51,295 nucleotides of DNA from SIG710 sp045651985 (GTDB lineage: Bacteria > Bacillota > Clostridia > Oscillospirales > CAG-272): assembly GCA_045651985.1 (NCBI GenBank), contig JAZRTK010000050.1, positions 1-51,295 of the forward strand. Reading direction: 5' to 3'. A program made the translations under genes and the position numbers. Numbering within the stretch: the stretch's first letter is position 1; every line of letters starts with the position of its first letter. The notes under the pieces are model-generated. The model was not told where the DNA came from and did not search any database. It saw only the letters and a program-made list of their open reading frames with translations. Shown here one piece after another: positions 16,686 to 25,086 of the stretch.

Positions 16686-19418
16686 ATGAAAAAAATAATC
16701 TCTGTTACTCTTTCACTAATCTTTATCGCCGGCTGTCTGTCGGTAATCATGGCAGTTCCCGTTGCAGCAGCAGATAAGATCACAAGCGAAAATGATCTTA
16801 GTTCCCTTTCCATTTTGTGCGAAACGGACAAGGATCCCCTTCGCTACATCAGCGGCGACTCGGTGACCTTTACGTTTACTCTGCTCAACGGAGACAAACC
16901 CATTACCGTTCCCGAGCTTCGCTATACACTTAAGGGCGACGACGGCATGAGCCGAAGCGGTACGATCCAAGCAGACAAAGACGGGAAATACATTCTTAAA
17001 GAGCTCTGCATGGAAATGACCGGATATATGCGTCTTGTAGTTGATGCCTACGGCGAGGACGGCAAGCTCTGGAAATCCAAGCTTGGTACAACAAGAAGCC
17101 ACCTGTTTGAAGGCGGTATTCTTATAAACGCCTTCGCTATCAAGGCAGTAAACGAAGAACCTGAAGACTTCGACCGGTTCTGGACGGATTCTATTGCCAA
17201 GCTTAAGGATTACCCTGCTGAGCTGGTAGGTCTTAAAGAACTTCCCGACGATGGCGGAAACCTTAAAAAGTACGAGGTCTACATAAACTGCTACGGCCGC
17301 AAGGAGGACACCAATAAGGGCGACACCTTCGTCGCTGGTTATCTGGCAGTCCCCAAAAACGCAAAGAAGGGCAAGCTCCGCATTCAGGTAAATTTTCAGG
17401 GTCAGGGTCTTAGCAATATCAGCGCTTACGGCGGCAACGACAGGATAATGTTCAACTGTCTGGCACACAGCGTAAATCTTTCCGAGCTTGAGAGAATGTC
17501 AAACAACATTTTTTTCCGTGATAGCGTGATGCAGCGCTTCCTTAACCTTGCGGACGATGACGTGTCGGTCTGGAACGCCCCCATGTACGGTATGTCTCCC
17601 ACCGTTGCCGCAAACAGAGAGGACGTATATTACCGCAACATGCTTATCCGCGACTACCAGGCAATAAACTTTCTCATAAAGTATTTTTCCGAGGGCAGCA
17701 CGGCAACAGAGTTTGACGGTGTTGATATAAGCTCCTGGGCAGGCCTTTGGGACGGCTGCAACGTCAAAGTCGAGGGCGGAAGCCAGGGCGGATTCCAGGC
17801 TATCGGCGTGGCGGCTCTCCACCCTGCGGTGACCGAGCTTTCCGTCTACGTTCCATGGCTCTGCGACATCGGTGCGGGCACCACTAAGGTTCCAACCGGC
17901 ACGCGTATCGCGTCGGGCAACCGCCCCATTTACGCGGCAGGTCTTGACTACGTTGACACAGTCTTTTTGGCAAAGCGCGTAAAGTGCAAAACCACCATAA
18001 AGGCAGGATTGGGCGACACCACCTGCCCGCCTTCAGGTACCATGGCCATGTTCAACAACCTTGTAAACGGCAAGGAAATCGAGGCAACCATGGAGTTTAA
18101 GCAGGGCAGAACTCACGGTTATAACCCCGATCACGGCAACACCTCAACGCTTGACGGAGAATTAACAGGCATCGCGGGCTGGTTTGTCCGCGATGGTATC
18201 CTTTTCGTTGCGGGTACGGGCGTTCTTGACAGCTCCCTGCCCGAGGTTTCCGAGTGGAACAAGCAGATTTCCGATGTAAAGGAAATCCGCATAAGCGGAG
18301 CTTTCACACACATTGGAGAGAGCGTTTTTAAGCTTGAAAACAAGGCAGACATTTATATTTACTGCCAGCTTGATATTGATGACCGCGCATTTGGCGGACA
18401 GGAGATAAAGATCTACGTGCCCGAAGGCGTCAAGATCGACGGCGCTATCAGCTTGGGCGTGCTTTCACAGGACGGAACTTTCCTATATACCCTGCAGGGA
18501 AACACCCTGAACATCAAGGCGGCACAGCCGGACACCATTCTCGATTTCAATAAGCTTGATATAGATTTCAAAAACTACGTTGCCGAGCGCAAGAATTCTA
18601 TCGCGTCTATTAGCATCATAGGCGAATTCGCCGCAATCGGCAAGCTTAAAAACATAACCGAACTTCTGACGAATTGTAAATCCGTAAAGATCGATCAAAA
18701 GACAGTCACGCTGACCTCCAAGCATAACTTCCACAAAATGGAGTCTCTTGAAACTCTCGGTCACTGGGATTTCCGGAATGATAAGCCCGTAAGCTACACG
18801 GAAGGCGTAGTTGATCTGTCAGGATTTACAAAGCTTCTTGAGGAAGTTGACGTTAGCTACATCATGCCCGAGGCAATGTTTGAAGGTTGCAGGTCTGTAA
18901 AGAAGATCATTCTCCCCGCGTCGCTTCTCTGCGGCGACACTTCGGTGGCAGGACGTATCCCCACGAGCTTCCTGAAAAACTGCTCGTCTCTTGAGGAGAT
19001 CGTAATCCCCGCGGGCGTCACCCTCCAGAATATCCAATTCGACGCGCTCAAAGGCTGCATGTCGCTGAAGACCGTCAATATCTACGGAACGGTTTCTCCC
19101 TCGGTCAACATCGTCTTCAATTATTCTACCGTAAAATGCTTTACGGATATCCCCGATGACTGTAAGTTCATCTGCGCAGATACAGCAAGTGCACAAAAGC
19201 TCGCAGAGCTGTTTGCAGGTGCGGAACTTAGCATTTCCGCAGTTGCAGCAGACGGAAGCCCCGTAACTCCCGCAGGCCCTTCGGATCCTGCCGACAAGAA
19301 TCAGTCGGGGATCGACAGCGGACTTCCCGTTGCTCTCATTTCGGTGATTGCAGGCGGAGTAGTTCTCGTTGTTGCTGTGATAGTTATCATAGCCGCGGCA
19401 AAGAGGAAAAAGAAGTGA
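16686..19418 (+). CDS. Surface-anchored acetyl-xylan-esterase-like protein with leucine-rich-repeat-like region
   Basis: This 910-aa exported protein has a signal peptide at about residues 1-28 (cleavage near VAAA). Residues 40-145 look like a beta-sandwich domain. Residues 150-490 resemble the AXE1/cephalosporin-C deacetylase alpha/beta-hydrolase family, with GGSQGG (nucleophile Ser366), GLGDTTCPP (Asp444) and RTHGY (His477) in the expected order. Residues about 500-860 resemble BspA-type leucine-rich repeats, with phrases such as LKNCSSLEEIVIP. The C terminus has a transmembrane helix (about 880-904) and a RKKK tail, implying membrane anchoring without an LPXTG motif. It follows the SGNH pair by 26 nt with GAGGTAA upstream, so it is probably co-transcribed. 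The likely role is deacetylation of plant or host glycan at the cell surface. Confidence 0.82.
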   Translation: MKKIISVTLSLIFIAGCLSVIMAVPVAAADKITSENDLSSLSILCETDKDPLRYISGDSVTFTFTLLNGDKPITVPELRYTLKGDDGMSRSGTIQADKDGKYILKELCMEMTGYMRLVVDAYGEDGKLWKSKLGTTRSHLFEGGILINAFAIKAVNEEPEDFDRFWTDSIAKLKDYPAELVGLKELPDDGGNLKKYEVYINCYGRKEDTNKGDTFVAGYLAVPKNAKKGKLRIQVNFQGQGLSNISAYGGNDRIMFNCLAHSVNLSELERMSNNIFFRDSVMQRFLNLADDDVSVWNAPMYGMSPTVAANREDVYYRNMLIRDYQAINFLIKYFSEGSTATEFDGVDISSWAGLWDGCNVKVEGGSQGGFQAIGVAALHPAVTELSVYVPWLCDIGAGTTKVPTGTRIASGNRPIYAAGLDYVDTVFLAKRVKCKTTIKAGLGDTTCPPSGTMAMFNNLVNGKEIEATMEFKQGRTHGYNPDHGNTSTLDGELTGIAGWFVRDGILFVAGTGVLDSSLPEVSEWNKQISDVKEIRISGAFTHIGESVFKLENKADIYIYCQLDIDDRAFGGQEIKIYVPEGVKIDGAISLGVLSQDGTFLYTLQGNTLNIKAAQPDTILDFNKLDIDFKNYVAERKNSIASISIIGEFAAIGKLKNITELLTNCKSVKIDQKTVTLTSKHNFHKMESLETLGHWDFRNDKPVSYTEGVVDLSGFTKLLEEVDVSYIMPEAMFEGCRSVKKIILPASLLCGDTSVAGRIPTSFLKNCSSLEEIVIPAGVTLQNIQFDALKGCMSLKTVNIYGTVSPSVNIVFNYSTVKCFTDIPDDCKFICADTASAQKLAELFAGAELSISAVAADGSPVTPAGPSDPADKNQSGIDSGLPVALISVIAGGVVLVVAVIVIIAAAKRKKK

Positions 19419-19428
19419 TTTTTAAAAG

Positions 19429-19467
19429 ATCTCCCAAGCACATTCCGTGCTTGGGAGATAATTTTTT
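19429..19467 (+). terminator. Terminator of esterase operon
   Basis: A perfect 13-bp stem ATCTCCCAAGCAC (19429-19441) / complement (19447-19459), loop ATTCC, is followed by AATTTTTT. Confidence 0.9.
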
Positions 19468-19548
19468 ACTTAAAATAAAGTGCCGATCTGCATATATTAT
19501 AAAAAAACACACCAAAAAGATTTTTAGAAACTTTTTTTAAAAAAACAC

Positions 19549-19577
19549 TTGACAAAACCACGCCGAGGTGATATAAT
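19549..19577 (+). promoter_or_regulatory. Strong promoter of tRNA-Thr/tRNA-Tyr operon
   Basis: TTGACA (19549-19554) and TATAAT (19572-19577) are 17 bp apart with an extended TGA, a full sigma-A consensus as expected for a stable-RNA promoter. The tRNA begins about 45 nt downstream. Confidence 0.88.
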
Positions 19578-19622
19578 ATCAACGTTCTGCAAAGGAAATC
19601 CCTTTTGAACGTCTTAAAATAT

Positions 19623-19697
19623 GCTGGTGTGGCTCAATGGCAGAGCAGCTGATTTGTAATCAGCAGGTTGTTGGTTCGACTCCGATCACCAGCTCCA
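19623..19697 (+). tRNA. tRNA-Thr (anticodon TGT)
   Basis: Acceptor arms GCTGGTG and CACCAGC pair fully, with discriminator T and an encoded CCA. The anticodon stem GCTGA/TCAGC encloses the loop TTTGTAA with anticodon TGT, reading ACA. The T loop GTTCGACTC is present. Confidence 0.96.
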
Positions 19698-19700
19698 TAT

Positions 19701-19785
19701 GGGGGATTTCCCGAGCGGCCAAAGGGGGCAGACTGTAAATCTGTTGTCACTGACTTCGGTGGTCCGAATCCACCATCCCCCACCA
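19701..19785 (+). tRNA. tRNA-Tyr (anticodon GTA)
   Basis: This is a class II tRNA with a long variable arm. Acceptor arms GGGGGAT and ATCCCCC pair, with discriminator A and an encoded CCA. The anticodon loop CTGTAAA carries GTA. The variable stem lies around TGACTTCGG. It starts 3 nt after tRNA-Thr, so the two are co-transcribed. Confidence 0.96.
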
Positions 19786-19825
19786 AACAAAAACACCGAA
19801 CGGTCTGTTCGGTGTTTTTGTTTTG
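19785..19825 (+). terminator. Terminator of tRNA operon
   Basis: A 17-bp stem with core ACACCGAAC (19793-19801) pairs with GTTCGGTGT (19807-19815), extended by A-rich and T-rich arms around loop GGTCT. It follows the tRNA-Tyr CCA directly. Confidence 0.9.
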
Positions 19826-19892
19826 CAGAAATGTACGGGTGAACAAAATCGCGCCGAGCTTTATCTATATACAAATAATTTTGAAATTAGTA

Positions 19893-19921
19893 TTGAACTA
19901 TCCGAAACTTTGTGGTAAAAT
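19893..19921 (+). promoter_or_regulatory. Promoter of exonuclease-thiI-RNase M5 operon
   Basis: TTGAAC (19893-19898) and TAAAAT (19916-19921) are 17 bp apart with TGG extending the -10, giving a leader of about 37 nt to the TTG start. Confidence 0.7.
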
Positions 19922-19964
19922 AAGATTTGATTGTGATTTTTTATTTCTTACGGAGGAAATTATT

Positions 19965-21047
19965 TTGGATAAAGTAAAACTGCGTTCCGGCGCCGAGATT
20001 CCGTGCATAGACTCGAGCGAAGCGGACAAACGCAACTACCTGACGAGAAACACTCTGTCAATGCTTCATTTAAAGCCCGACGGGGAGCCCGTTGCTTACT
20101 CAAAGTCTCCCGACGAAAAGCACCTTATTTTCTACTTCGACCCTCTTTTTGTGGTCGAAGCTGACCCCGACAGCTGGTACGGTGACTCAAAGACGGAAAC
20201 CATGATTCTGCCCAGCGGCTCGGTTATTGAGCGCATGGGCGGCAGACGCGCCGCGTCCCTTGGCTACTACTCAAAGGAAAATCTGGCGCGTATGTTCTAC
20301 GACCCCATAGAAGAACCCGTAGCCTACACCAAGCGAGCAAACGGCGAGACCGTCTTTTTCTACGACAAGGCGACCGCCCTGCGTTTGCCTATGATGTGTG
20401 TCAAATGCGGTAAAGACGTACGCTTCCGCCACAAGCTTTGTAAGGCTTGCTATGAGGAGGATATGGCTGTTCGCCGTGCTGAGGGCGAGATCCACAGAAA
20501 CAAATTCTACGGCATGGACCCCGCGCGAGTTCTTTTCTTCGACCTTGAGTTGACGGGCTTTTACGACCGAGACGAGATCCTGTCCATCACAATCGTCGAC
20601 GGTGCGGGCAAGCTTATCATGGACACGCTGGTAAAGCCCTCCCACACAAAAAAATGGAAGCGCACCGAGAAAATACACGGCATCACCCCCGAAATGGTAG
20701 AGGACGCGCCTCTCCTTGACGACCTTGTACCCAAAATCAAGGATATATTCTCCGAAGCCGACAACATCATCGCCTACGGCGTCTCAACTGATTACAGCCA
20801 CATCAAGTACATATACGACACCGAGGAGGAAAGGATCGACCTTCACGACAAGGTGCGTTGCTGTGCAAACGAGTACGTACGCTATATTCACGAAAACCGC
20901 CCCGACCTCTCACACGCCAGCCTGATCGATGCCATGGAGTGTTTTGGAATTGAGTGGACGGGCGTTCCCCATAGCTCAACTGCCGACACCTTTGCCTGCA
21001 AGGACGTGTGGAACAGACTTTTTCCCAATTATTACCTTTCCGAGTAA
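19965..21047 (+). CDS. DnaQ-like 3'-5' exonuclease (DEDDh) with Cys4 zinc-ribbon-like motif
   Basis: The start is a TTG at 19965: CGGAGGA lies 8 nt upstream, and the frame above it runs into the tRNA genes. The resulting 360-aa protein has an N-terminal part of unknown function, a Cys4 motif (CVKC at 145-148 and CKAC at 159-162) likely to bind zinc, and a C-terminal exonuclease domain. Exo motifs are FDLELTG (Asp193, Glu195), IAYGVSTD (Asp276) and HSSTAD (His336, Asp341), matching the DEDDh family. The substrate, DNA repair intermediates or RNA, is not evident. It heads an apparent operon with thiI (23-nt gap) and an RNase M5-like gene, which hints at RNA maturation. Confidence 0.85.
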   Translation: MDKVKLRSGAEIPCIDSSEADKRNYLTRNTLSMLHLKPDGEPVAYSKSPDEKHLIFYFDPLFVVEADPDSWYGDSKTETMILPSGSVIERMGGRRAASLGYYSKENLARMFYDPIEEPVAYTKRANGETVFFYDKATALRLPMMCVKCGKDVRFRHKLCKACYEEDMAVRRAEGEIHRNKFYGMDPARVLFFDLELTGFYDRDEILSITIVDGAGKLIMDTLVKPSHTKKWKRTEKIHGITPEMVEDAPLLDDLVPKIKDIFSEADNIIAYGVSTDYSHIKYIYDTEEERIDLHDKVRCCANEYVRYIHENRPDLSHASLIDAMECFGIEWTGVPHSSTADTFACKDVWNRLFPNYYLSE

Positions 21048-21070
21048 AATTCAGAAAAGGATATTGAAAG

Positions 21071-22258
21071 ATGAAAGAAATTTTTCTCTGCAAATACGGC
21101 GAGATAGTGTTAAAAGGCGCAAATCAGAGCTACTTTGAGCAAACTCTGGTAAAGGAACTGAAATTTCGACTCCGTTTTTTCGGAAGATACACCATCTCCC
21201 ACGCACAGAGCACGATTTATATCGAACCTCTTGAAAATCCCAACGGCGAAAACGATATAGAGGGGGCTTTTTCCATGCTTACTCGCGTTTTCGGTATCGT
21301 CGCCGTCGAGCGCGCCGCTTGCGCCGAAAAGAACATGGAGGACATTTCAAGAGTTGTACGCGAATATGTTCCTCAGTTTCTTGAAGGCAAAAAGACCTTT
21401 AAGGTAGAATCCAAGCGTGCGGACAAGCGTTTCCCATTAAAATCCCCCGAAATTTCCGCGCAGGTGGGAGGACTGATACTGTCTCTTTGCCACGCCATCA
21501 AGGTCGACGTTCACAAACCCGACGTGACCGTAAAGGTCGAGGTGCGCGAAAAATACGCTTACGTCAGCGCGGGCACCGTCAAGGGGGCGGGCGGACTTCC
21601 TATTTCCACTAACGGTAACGGACTGCTTCTCCTTTCGGGCGGCATTGACTCTCCCGTTGCGGGCTACATGATGGCAAAGCGCGGCGTAAAGCTTCAGGCA
21701 CTCCATTTTGAGAGCTTCCCCTACACAAGCGAGCGGGCAAAACAGAAGGTAATGGAGCTGGCGAGCCTTGTCTCAAGATATTCGGGCAACATGAAGGTGC
21801 ACGTCGTGTCCTTAACTCACATTCAGGAAGAGCTGGTCAAGAACTGCGACGAGGACTACTTTACACTTCTCCTTCGCCGTTTTATGATGACGATAGCCCA
21901 AAAGGTTGCCGAAAAATTCGACTGCCTTGCCCTCATCACGGGCGAGAGCTTAGGGCAGGTTGCGTCCCAGACCATTCAGGCAATTAACGTAACCAACGCG
22001 GCGGTGACGCTCCCCGTTTTCCGTCCATGTATTGGCATGGACAAGGAGGAGATCGTCCAAATAGCGCGCAAGATAGACACCTTTGAGACATCAATCCAGC
22101 CCTATGAGGACTGCTGTACAGTCTTTACCCCCAAGCACCCAAGAACCAAACCCGTGCTTGAGAAGGTCATCGAGCAGGAAAAGAAGGTGGACTTTGACGC
22201 GCTCGTTGAGGAAGCCCTCACAACGCTTGTCACCGAATACGTTCAGGCGGATTTCTGA
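21071..22258 (+). CDS. thiI: tRNA 4-thiouridine synthase ThiI
   Basis: This 395-aa cytoplasmic enzyme makes 4-thiouridine at tRNA position 8 and in some organisms supplies sulfur for thiamine thiazole. The N-terminal ferredoxin-like/THUMP region runs to about residue 165. The PP-loop ATPase motif LLLLSGGIDSPV adenylates the uridine. The conserved PYEDCCTVFTPKHP block carries the catalytic cysteine region. No C-terminal rhodanese domain is present, as is usual for Bacillota, so sulfur must come from a partner such as a NifS-type desulfurase. Its TGA overlaps the next gene's ATG by one base. Confidence 0.96.
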   Translation: MKEIFLCKYGEIVLKGANQSYFEQTLVKELKFRLRFFGRYTISHAQSTIYIEPLENPNGENDIEGAFSMLTRVFGIVAVERAACAEKNMEDISRVVREYVPQFLEGKKTFKVESKRADKRFPLKSPEISAQVGGLILSLCHAIKVDVHKPDVTVKVEVREKYAYVSAGTVKGAGGLPISTNGNGLLLLSGGIDSPVAGYMMAKRGVKLQALHFESFPYTSERAKQKVMELASLVSRYSGNMKVHVVSLTHIQEELVKNCDEDYFTLLLRRFMMTIAQKVAEKFDCLALITGESLGQVASQTIQAINVTNAAVTLPVFRPCIGMDKEEIVQIARKIDTFETSIQPYEDCCTVFTPKHPRTKPVLEKVIEQEKKVDFDALVEEALTTLVTEYVQADF

Positions 22259-22848
22259 TGGAAAAGCTGAAGATACCCTACCCCGTGATCGTTGAGGGAA
22301 AATACGACCGCCAACGTTTAATCGAAATTATCGACGCGAACATTTACACCACGGGAGGCTTTGGAGTTTTCAGACACGGCGAGGTCTTGGCCCTGCTCAA
22401 AAAACTTTCCGAAAGATCCCCCATCATAGTGCTGACTGACAGCGACGGTGCAGGAACGCTGATACGCTCACGCATAACGTCGGCAATACCAAAAGACCGC
22501 CTCATTCAGCTTTACACGCCCCAGATAAAGGGCAAGGAAAAGCGAAAGGCGGGACCTTCAAAGGCCGGATTTCTCGGCGTTGAAGGAATAGATCTTGGAA
22601 TTCTGCGCAAGCTCTTTGAGCCTTACGCCGACGATATTTCTGCGGAGCGGAAAATGACAGAAAATCCTCTTACAAAAGCGGATTTTTACGAATTTGGTCT
22701 TTCGGGCAAACCCGAAAGTACCGCGAAGCGGGATGCTCTGGCGCAAAAACTCGGACTTCCCGCGGGAATGACCCCGAACGCCCTTCTTGAAGCTGTAAAA
22801 ATTCTTGTTTCGTATGAGGAATTTGTTCAAGCAGCAAAAGAATTGTAA
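22258..22848 (+). CDS. rnmV: RNase M5-like TOPRIM protein
   Basis: This 196-aa protein has an N-terminal TOPRIM domain with VIVEGKYD (conserved Glu) and TDSDGAG (DxD), the metal-binding residues of RNase M5 and primases. The segment PSKAGFLGVEGID and the following helical part fit the C-terminal region of RNase M5-type proteins. RNase M5 matures the 5S rRNA precursor. Its usual neighbour ksgA is absent; here it is translationally coupled to thiI through TGATG. The weak ribosome binding site supports coupling. The size fits the family (about 180-190 aa). A broader TOPRIM nuclease label remains the safe alternative. Confidence 0.82.
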   Translation: MEKLKIPYPVIVEGKYDRQRLIEIIDANIYTTGGFGVFRHGEVLALLKKLSERSPIIVLTDSDGAGTLIRSRITSAIPKDRLIQLYTPQIKGKEKRKAGPSKAGFLGVEGIDLGILRKLFEPYADDISAERKMTENPLTKADFYEFGLSGKPESTAKRDALAQKLGLPAGMTPNALLEAVKILVSYEEFVQAAKEL

Positions 22849-22850
22849 TA

Positions 22851-22881
22851 AAAAGGCTCAGGCTTTAGCCTGAGCTTTTTT
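22851..22881. terminator. Bidirectional terminator
   Basis: Stem GCTCAGGC (22856-22863) / GCCTGAGC (22868-22875) with loop TTTA has an A-rich left flank and a T6 right flank. It sits between the convergent RNase M5-like gene and kdgK. Confidence 0.9.
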
Positions 22882-22885
22882 ATTA

Positions 22886-23914
22886 TTATCTCACAACGCG
22901 TCCGGAGCCGTCGCCGCCCGCGAGCTGATTTACCTCAGCTACGGAGACCTGATTCATATCACCCTCAATGGTGTGCTTGAGACAGCTTGCGGCAACAGCA
23001 AACTCGATAGTCTGCTGAGGAGCCATCTCCATTAAGCTTGCGTAAATAAGACCCGCACCGAAGCTGTCGCCGCCGCCAACGCGGTCAACTATGTGCATTC
23101 TGTACTCACGGCTCAGATAGTAGTCGTCTGTTGCCTTGTCGTAAAGCATTGCCTTCCAGTCGTTGTCGTTTGCGGAGATAGAGGAACGAAGGGTAATTGC
23201 AACCTTCTTGAATCCAAAGCGATCGGAAAGCTGCTTTGCAACACTCTTGTAGCCCTCGCTGCTGATCTTACCGCCGTAAATGTCGGTGTCAGCCGCCTTG
23301 ATGCCGAATACGTCTGAGGCATCCTCCTCGTTTGCAATGCAAACGTCAACAAAAGGCATCAGCTCGCCCATGACCTGACCTGCCTTTTCTCTTGTCCAAA
23401 GCTTCTTGCGGTAGTTGAGGTCACAGCTGATAGTGATTCCTCTCTCCTTTGCCTTCTTGCAAGCAACGCGACATATCTCTGTTACGTTGTCACCAAGAGC
23501 GGGAGTAATGCCCGTGAAGTGAAACCAGTCAACGCCCTCAAAAATTGCGTCCCAGTCGAAGTCCTCAACGGTAGCCGTTGCAATAGAGGAGCCTGCTCTG
23601 TCGTAAATAACCTTGGAAGGTCTCTGGCTTGCGCCCTTCTCGAGGAAGTAGATACCCACTCTGTCGCCGCCTCTTGTGATCTTTGTTGTGTCAACGCCAA
23701 AGCGGCGAAGCTCGTTTACTGCCGCCTGACCGATGTCATGAGAGGGGAGCTTTGTAACGAATGCAGCATCCATACCAAAATTAGCAAGAGAGACTGCAAC
23801 GTTTGCCTCACCGCCTCCATAAGTCGCACCAAAGCTGTTTGCCTGTGTAAATCTGTAATATCCCTCGGGAGCAAGTCGGAGCATGATCTCGCCGAACGTA
23901 ACTATCTTTTTCAT
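22886..23914 (-). CDS. kdgK: 2-dehydro-3-deoxygluconate kinase
   Basis: This 342-aa PfkB-family sugar kinase phosphorylates 2-keto-3-deoxygluconate to KDPG, which the adjacent aldolase cleaves. Family signatures are the N-terminal FGEIMLRL and GGGEANVAVSLANFG and the C-terminal DRVGGGDSFGAG with the catalytic Asp. The operon partner makes KdgK much more likely than fructokinase or ribokinase. The ribosome binding site AAAGGA precedes the ATG in the 28-nt gap after eda. The pathway leads from uronates or gluconate to pyruvate and glyceraldehyde 3-phosphate. Confidence 0.92.
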   Translation of the reverse strand: MKKIVTFGEIMLRLAPEGYYRFTQANSFGATYGGGEANVAVSLANFGMDAAFVTKLPSHDIGQAAVNELRRFGVDTTKITRGGDRVGIYFLEKGASQRPSKVIYDRAGSSIATATVEDFDWDAIFEGVDWFHFTGITPALGDNVTEICRVACKKAKERGITISCDLNYRKKLWTREKAGQVMGELMPFVDVCIANEEDASDVFGIKAADTDIYGGKISSEGYKSVAKQLSDRFGFKKVAITLRSSISANDNDWKAMLYDKATDDYYLSREYRMHIVDRVGGGDSFGAGLIYASLMEMAPQQTIEFAVAASCLKHTIEGDMNQVSVAEVNQLAGGDGSGRVVR

Positions 23915-23942
23915 ATTCTTTTTCCTTTCTTGTATTCAGAAA

Positions 23943-24902
23943 TTATTTAACCAGATGATAGGCGAATCCGCCGATCTCGTTCTTCATGTAGATGAACTTC
24001 ATAGAGCCGTCGGGAGCGTACACAGCAGTATCCATATCGAACTCAAATCCGCGGCGGGACAGGTGGTATACTGCGCGGTCAACGTCAGCGGTGCGGATTC
24101 CGATGTGTCCCTTTGTCCCCATACCCTGCAGGTTCATGATCTCGATCTGAGTTCCGGCAAATACGGACTTGGAGCGCTTGTCGGGAACAAAGCCGAATGC
24201 CTTTTCAAGAGTAGCCGCGTCGGCGTCAGCCGCCTTTTCGGACTCGGTGTTGACACCGACGTGAGCAAGTTCAAAATTGAGCATTGTGGAAACCGCCTGC
24301 TCGGTAAGACGTCTGATGCCGTCGAAATCTCCCGAAGCAATAAGGTCGGCATTTACCATCCAGCTGCCGCCGCAGCAGAGTATCTTGTTGAACGCAAGGT
24401 AGTCGCGAATGTTCTTGGGGCCGATTCCGCCCGTGGGCATAAACTTGACCTTGCCGTAAGGCGCGGACATAGCCTTTAGCATGCCGAGACCGCCCGAGTT
24501 TTCTGCGGGGAAGAATTTAACCGTATCAAGTCCAAGAGCAAGAGCCTGCTCGATACCCGAAGGATTGTTTATACCGGGAACAATGGGATACCCCTTCGCT
24601 ACGCAATGGCGTACGACGTCGGGGTTGAGACCGGGGCTTACGATAAACTTTGCGCCCGCCTCGACCGCAATATCAGCCTGCTCGGGAGTAAGAACAGTAC
24701 CCGCGCCCACGATCATCTCGGGGTATTCCTTTGCAATAGCTGCAATAGAATCTCTTGCCGCGTCTGTGCGGAACGTAACCTCAGCGCAAGGCAGACCGCC
24801 GTCTATCAGCGCCTTTGCAAGAGGTAGGGCGTCCTTTGCGTCGTCAATTTTGATTACCGGAACGATACCGATAAGAGATAACTGCTTTAAAACGTCATTC
24901 AT
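23943..24902 (-). CDS. eda: KDPG/KHG aldolase fused to a VOC (glyoxalase-like) domain
   Basis: This 319-aa protein has two parts. Residues 1-205 are a class I KDPG aldolase with Glu41 in AEVTFRTD, the Schiff-base Lys129 in TVKFFPAE, and PTGGIG and GGSWMV phosphate-binding segments. Residues 210-319 form a VOC-like domain (AHVGVNTE, GFVPDKRS, KGHIGIRTADVDRAV, GFAYHLVK). Normal Eda is about 210 aa, so the C-terminal domain is an addition. The aldolase splits KDPG to pyruvate and glyceraldehyde 3-phosphate. The VOC part might handle a reactive by-product or an epimer, but that is a guess. It is first in the operon with kdgK. Confidence 0.93.
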   Translation of the reverse strand: MNDVLKQLSLIGIVPVIKIDDAKDALPLAKALIDGGLPCAEVTFRTDAARDSIAAIAKEYPEMIVGAGTVLTPEQADIAVEAGAKFIVSPGLNPDVVRHCVAKGYPIVPGINNPSGIEQALALGLDTVKFFPAENSGGLGMLKAMSAPYGKVKFMPTGGIGPKNIRDYLAFNKILCCGGSWMVNADLIASGDFDGIRRLTEQAVSTMLNFELAHVGVNTESEKAADADAATLEKAFGFVPDKRSKSVFAGTQIEIMNLQGMGTKGHIGIRTADVDRAVYHLSRRGFEFDMDTAVYAPDGSMKFIYMKNEIGGFAYHLVK

Positions 24903-25005
24903 AAGATTTTCTTCCCTTCTAAAAAGGGGAATCCGCCTTTCTTTTATGTTCGTGGCTACCCGAGAAGATTCCCTTCTTCGGCAAAGCCATCCTTATTCAT
25001 TTTAT

Positions 25006-25033
25006 ATTATATCACAAGATACTGAAATGTCAA
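25006..25033 (-). promoter_or_regulatory. Promoter of eda-kdgK operon
   Basis: On the minus strand TTGACA (25028-25033) and TATAAT (25006-25011) are 16 bp apart with an extended TGA. The leader to the eda ATG is about 100 nt. Confidence 0.78.
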
Positions 25034-25070
25034 CAGATACGAATTTTTTTGCATCTTTTACAATACAACG

Positions 25071-25086
25071 GTTGCATTTTTGCAAC
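25071..25086. promoter_or_regulatory. Palindromic operator candidate
   Basis: GTTGCA-TTTT-TGCAAC is a perfect 6-bp dyad between the two divergent promoters, upstream of both -35 elements. A further TGCAAC half-site occurs near 25168, just after the oxidoreductase -10. Confidence 0.4.

Noticed and set aside
19668..19964. Longer exonuclease reading frame from 19668
   Set aside because: It runs through tRNA-Thr, tRNA-Tyr and their terminator. The TTG at 19965 has a strong ribosome binding site.
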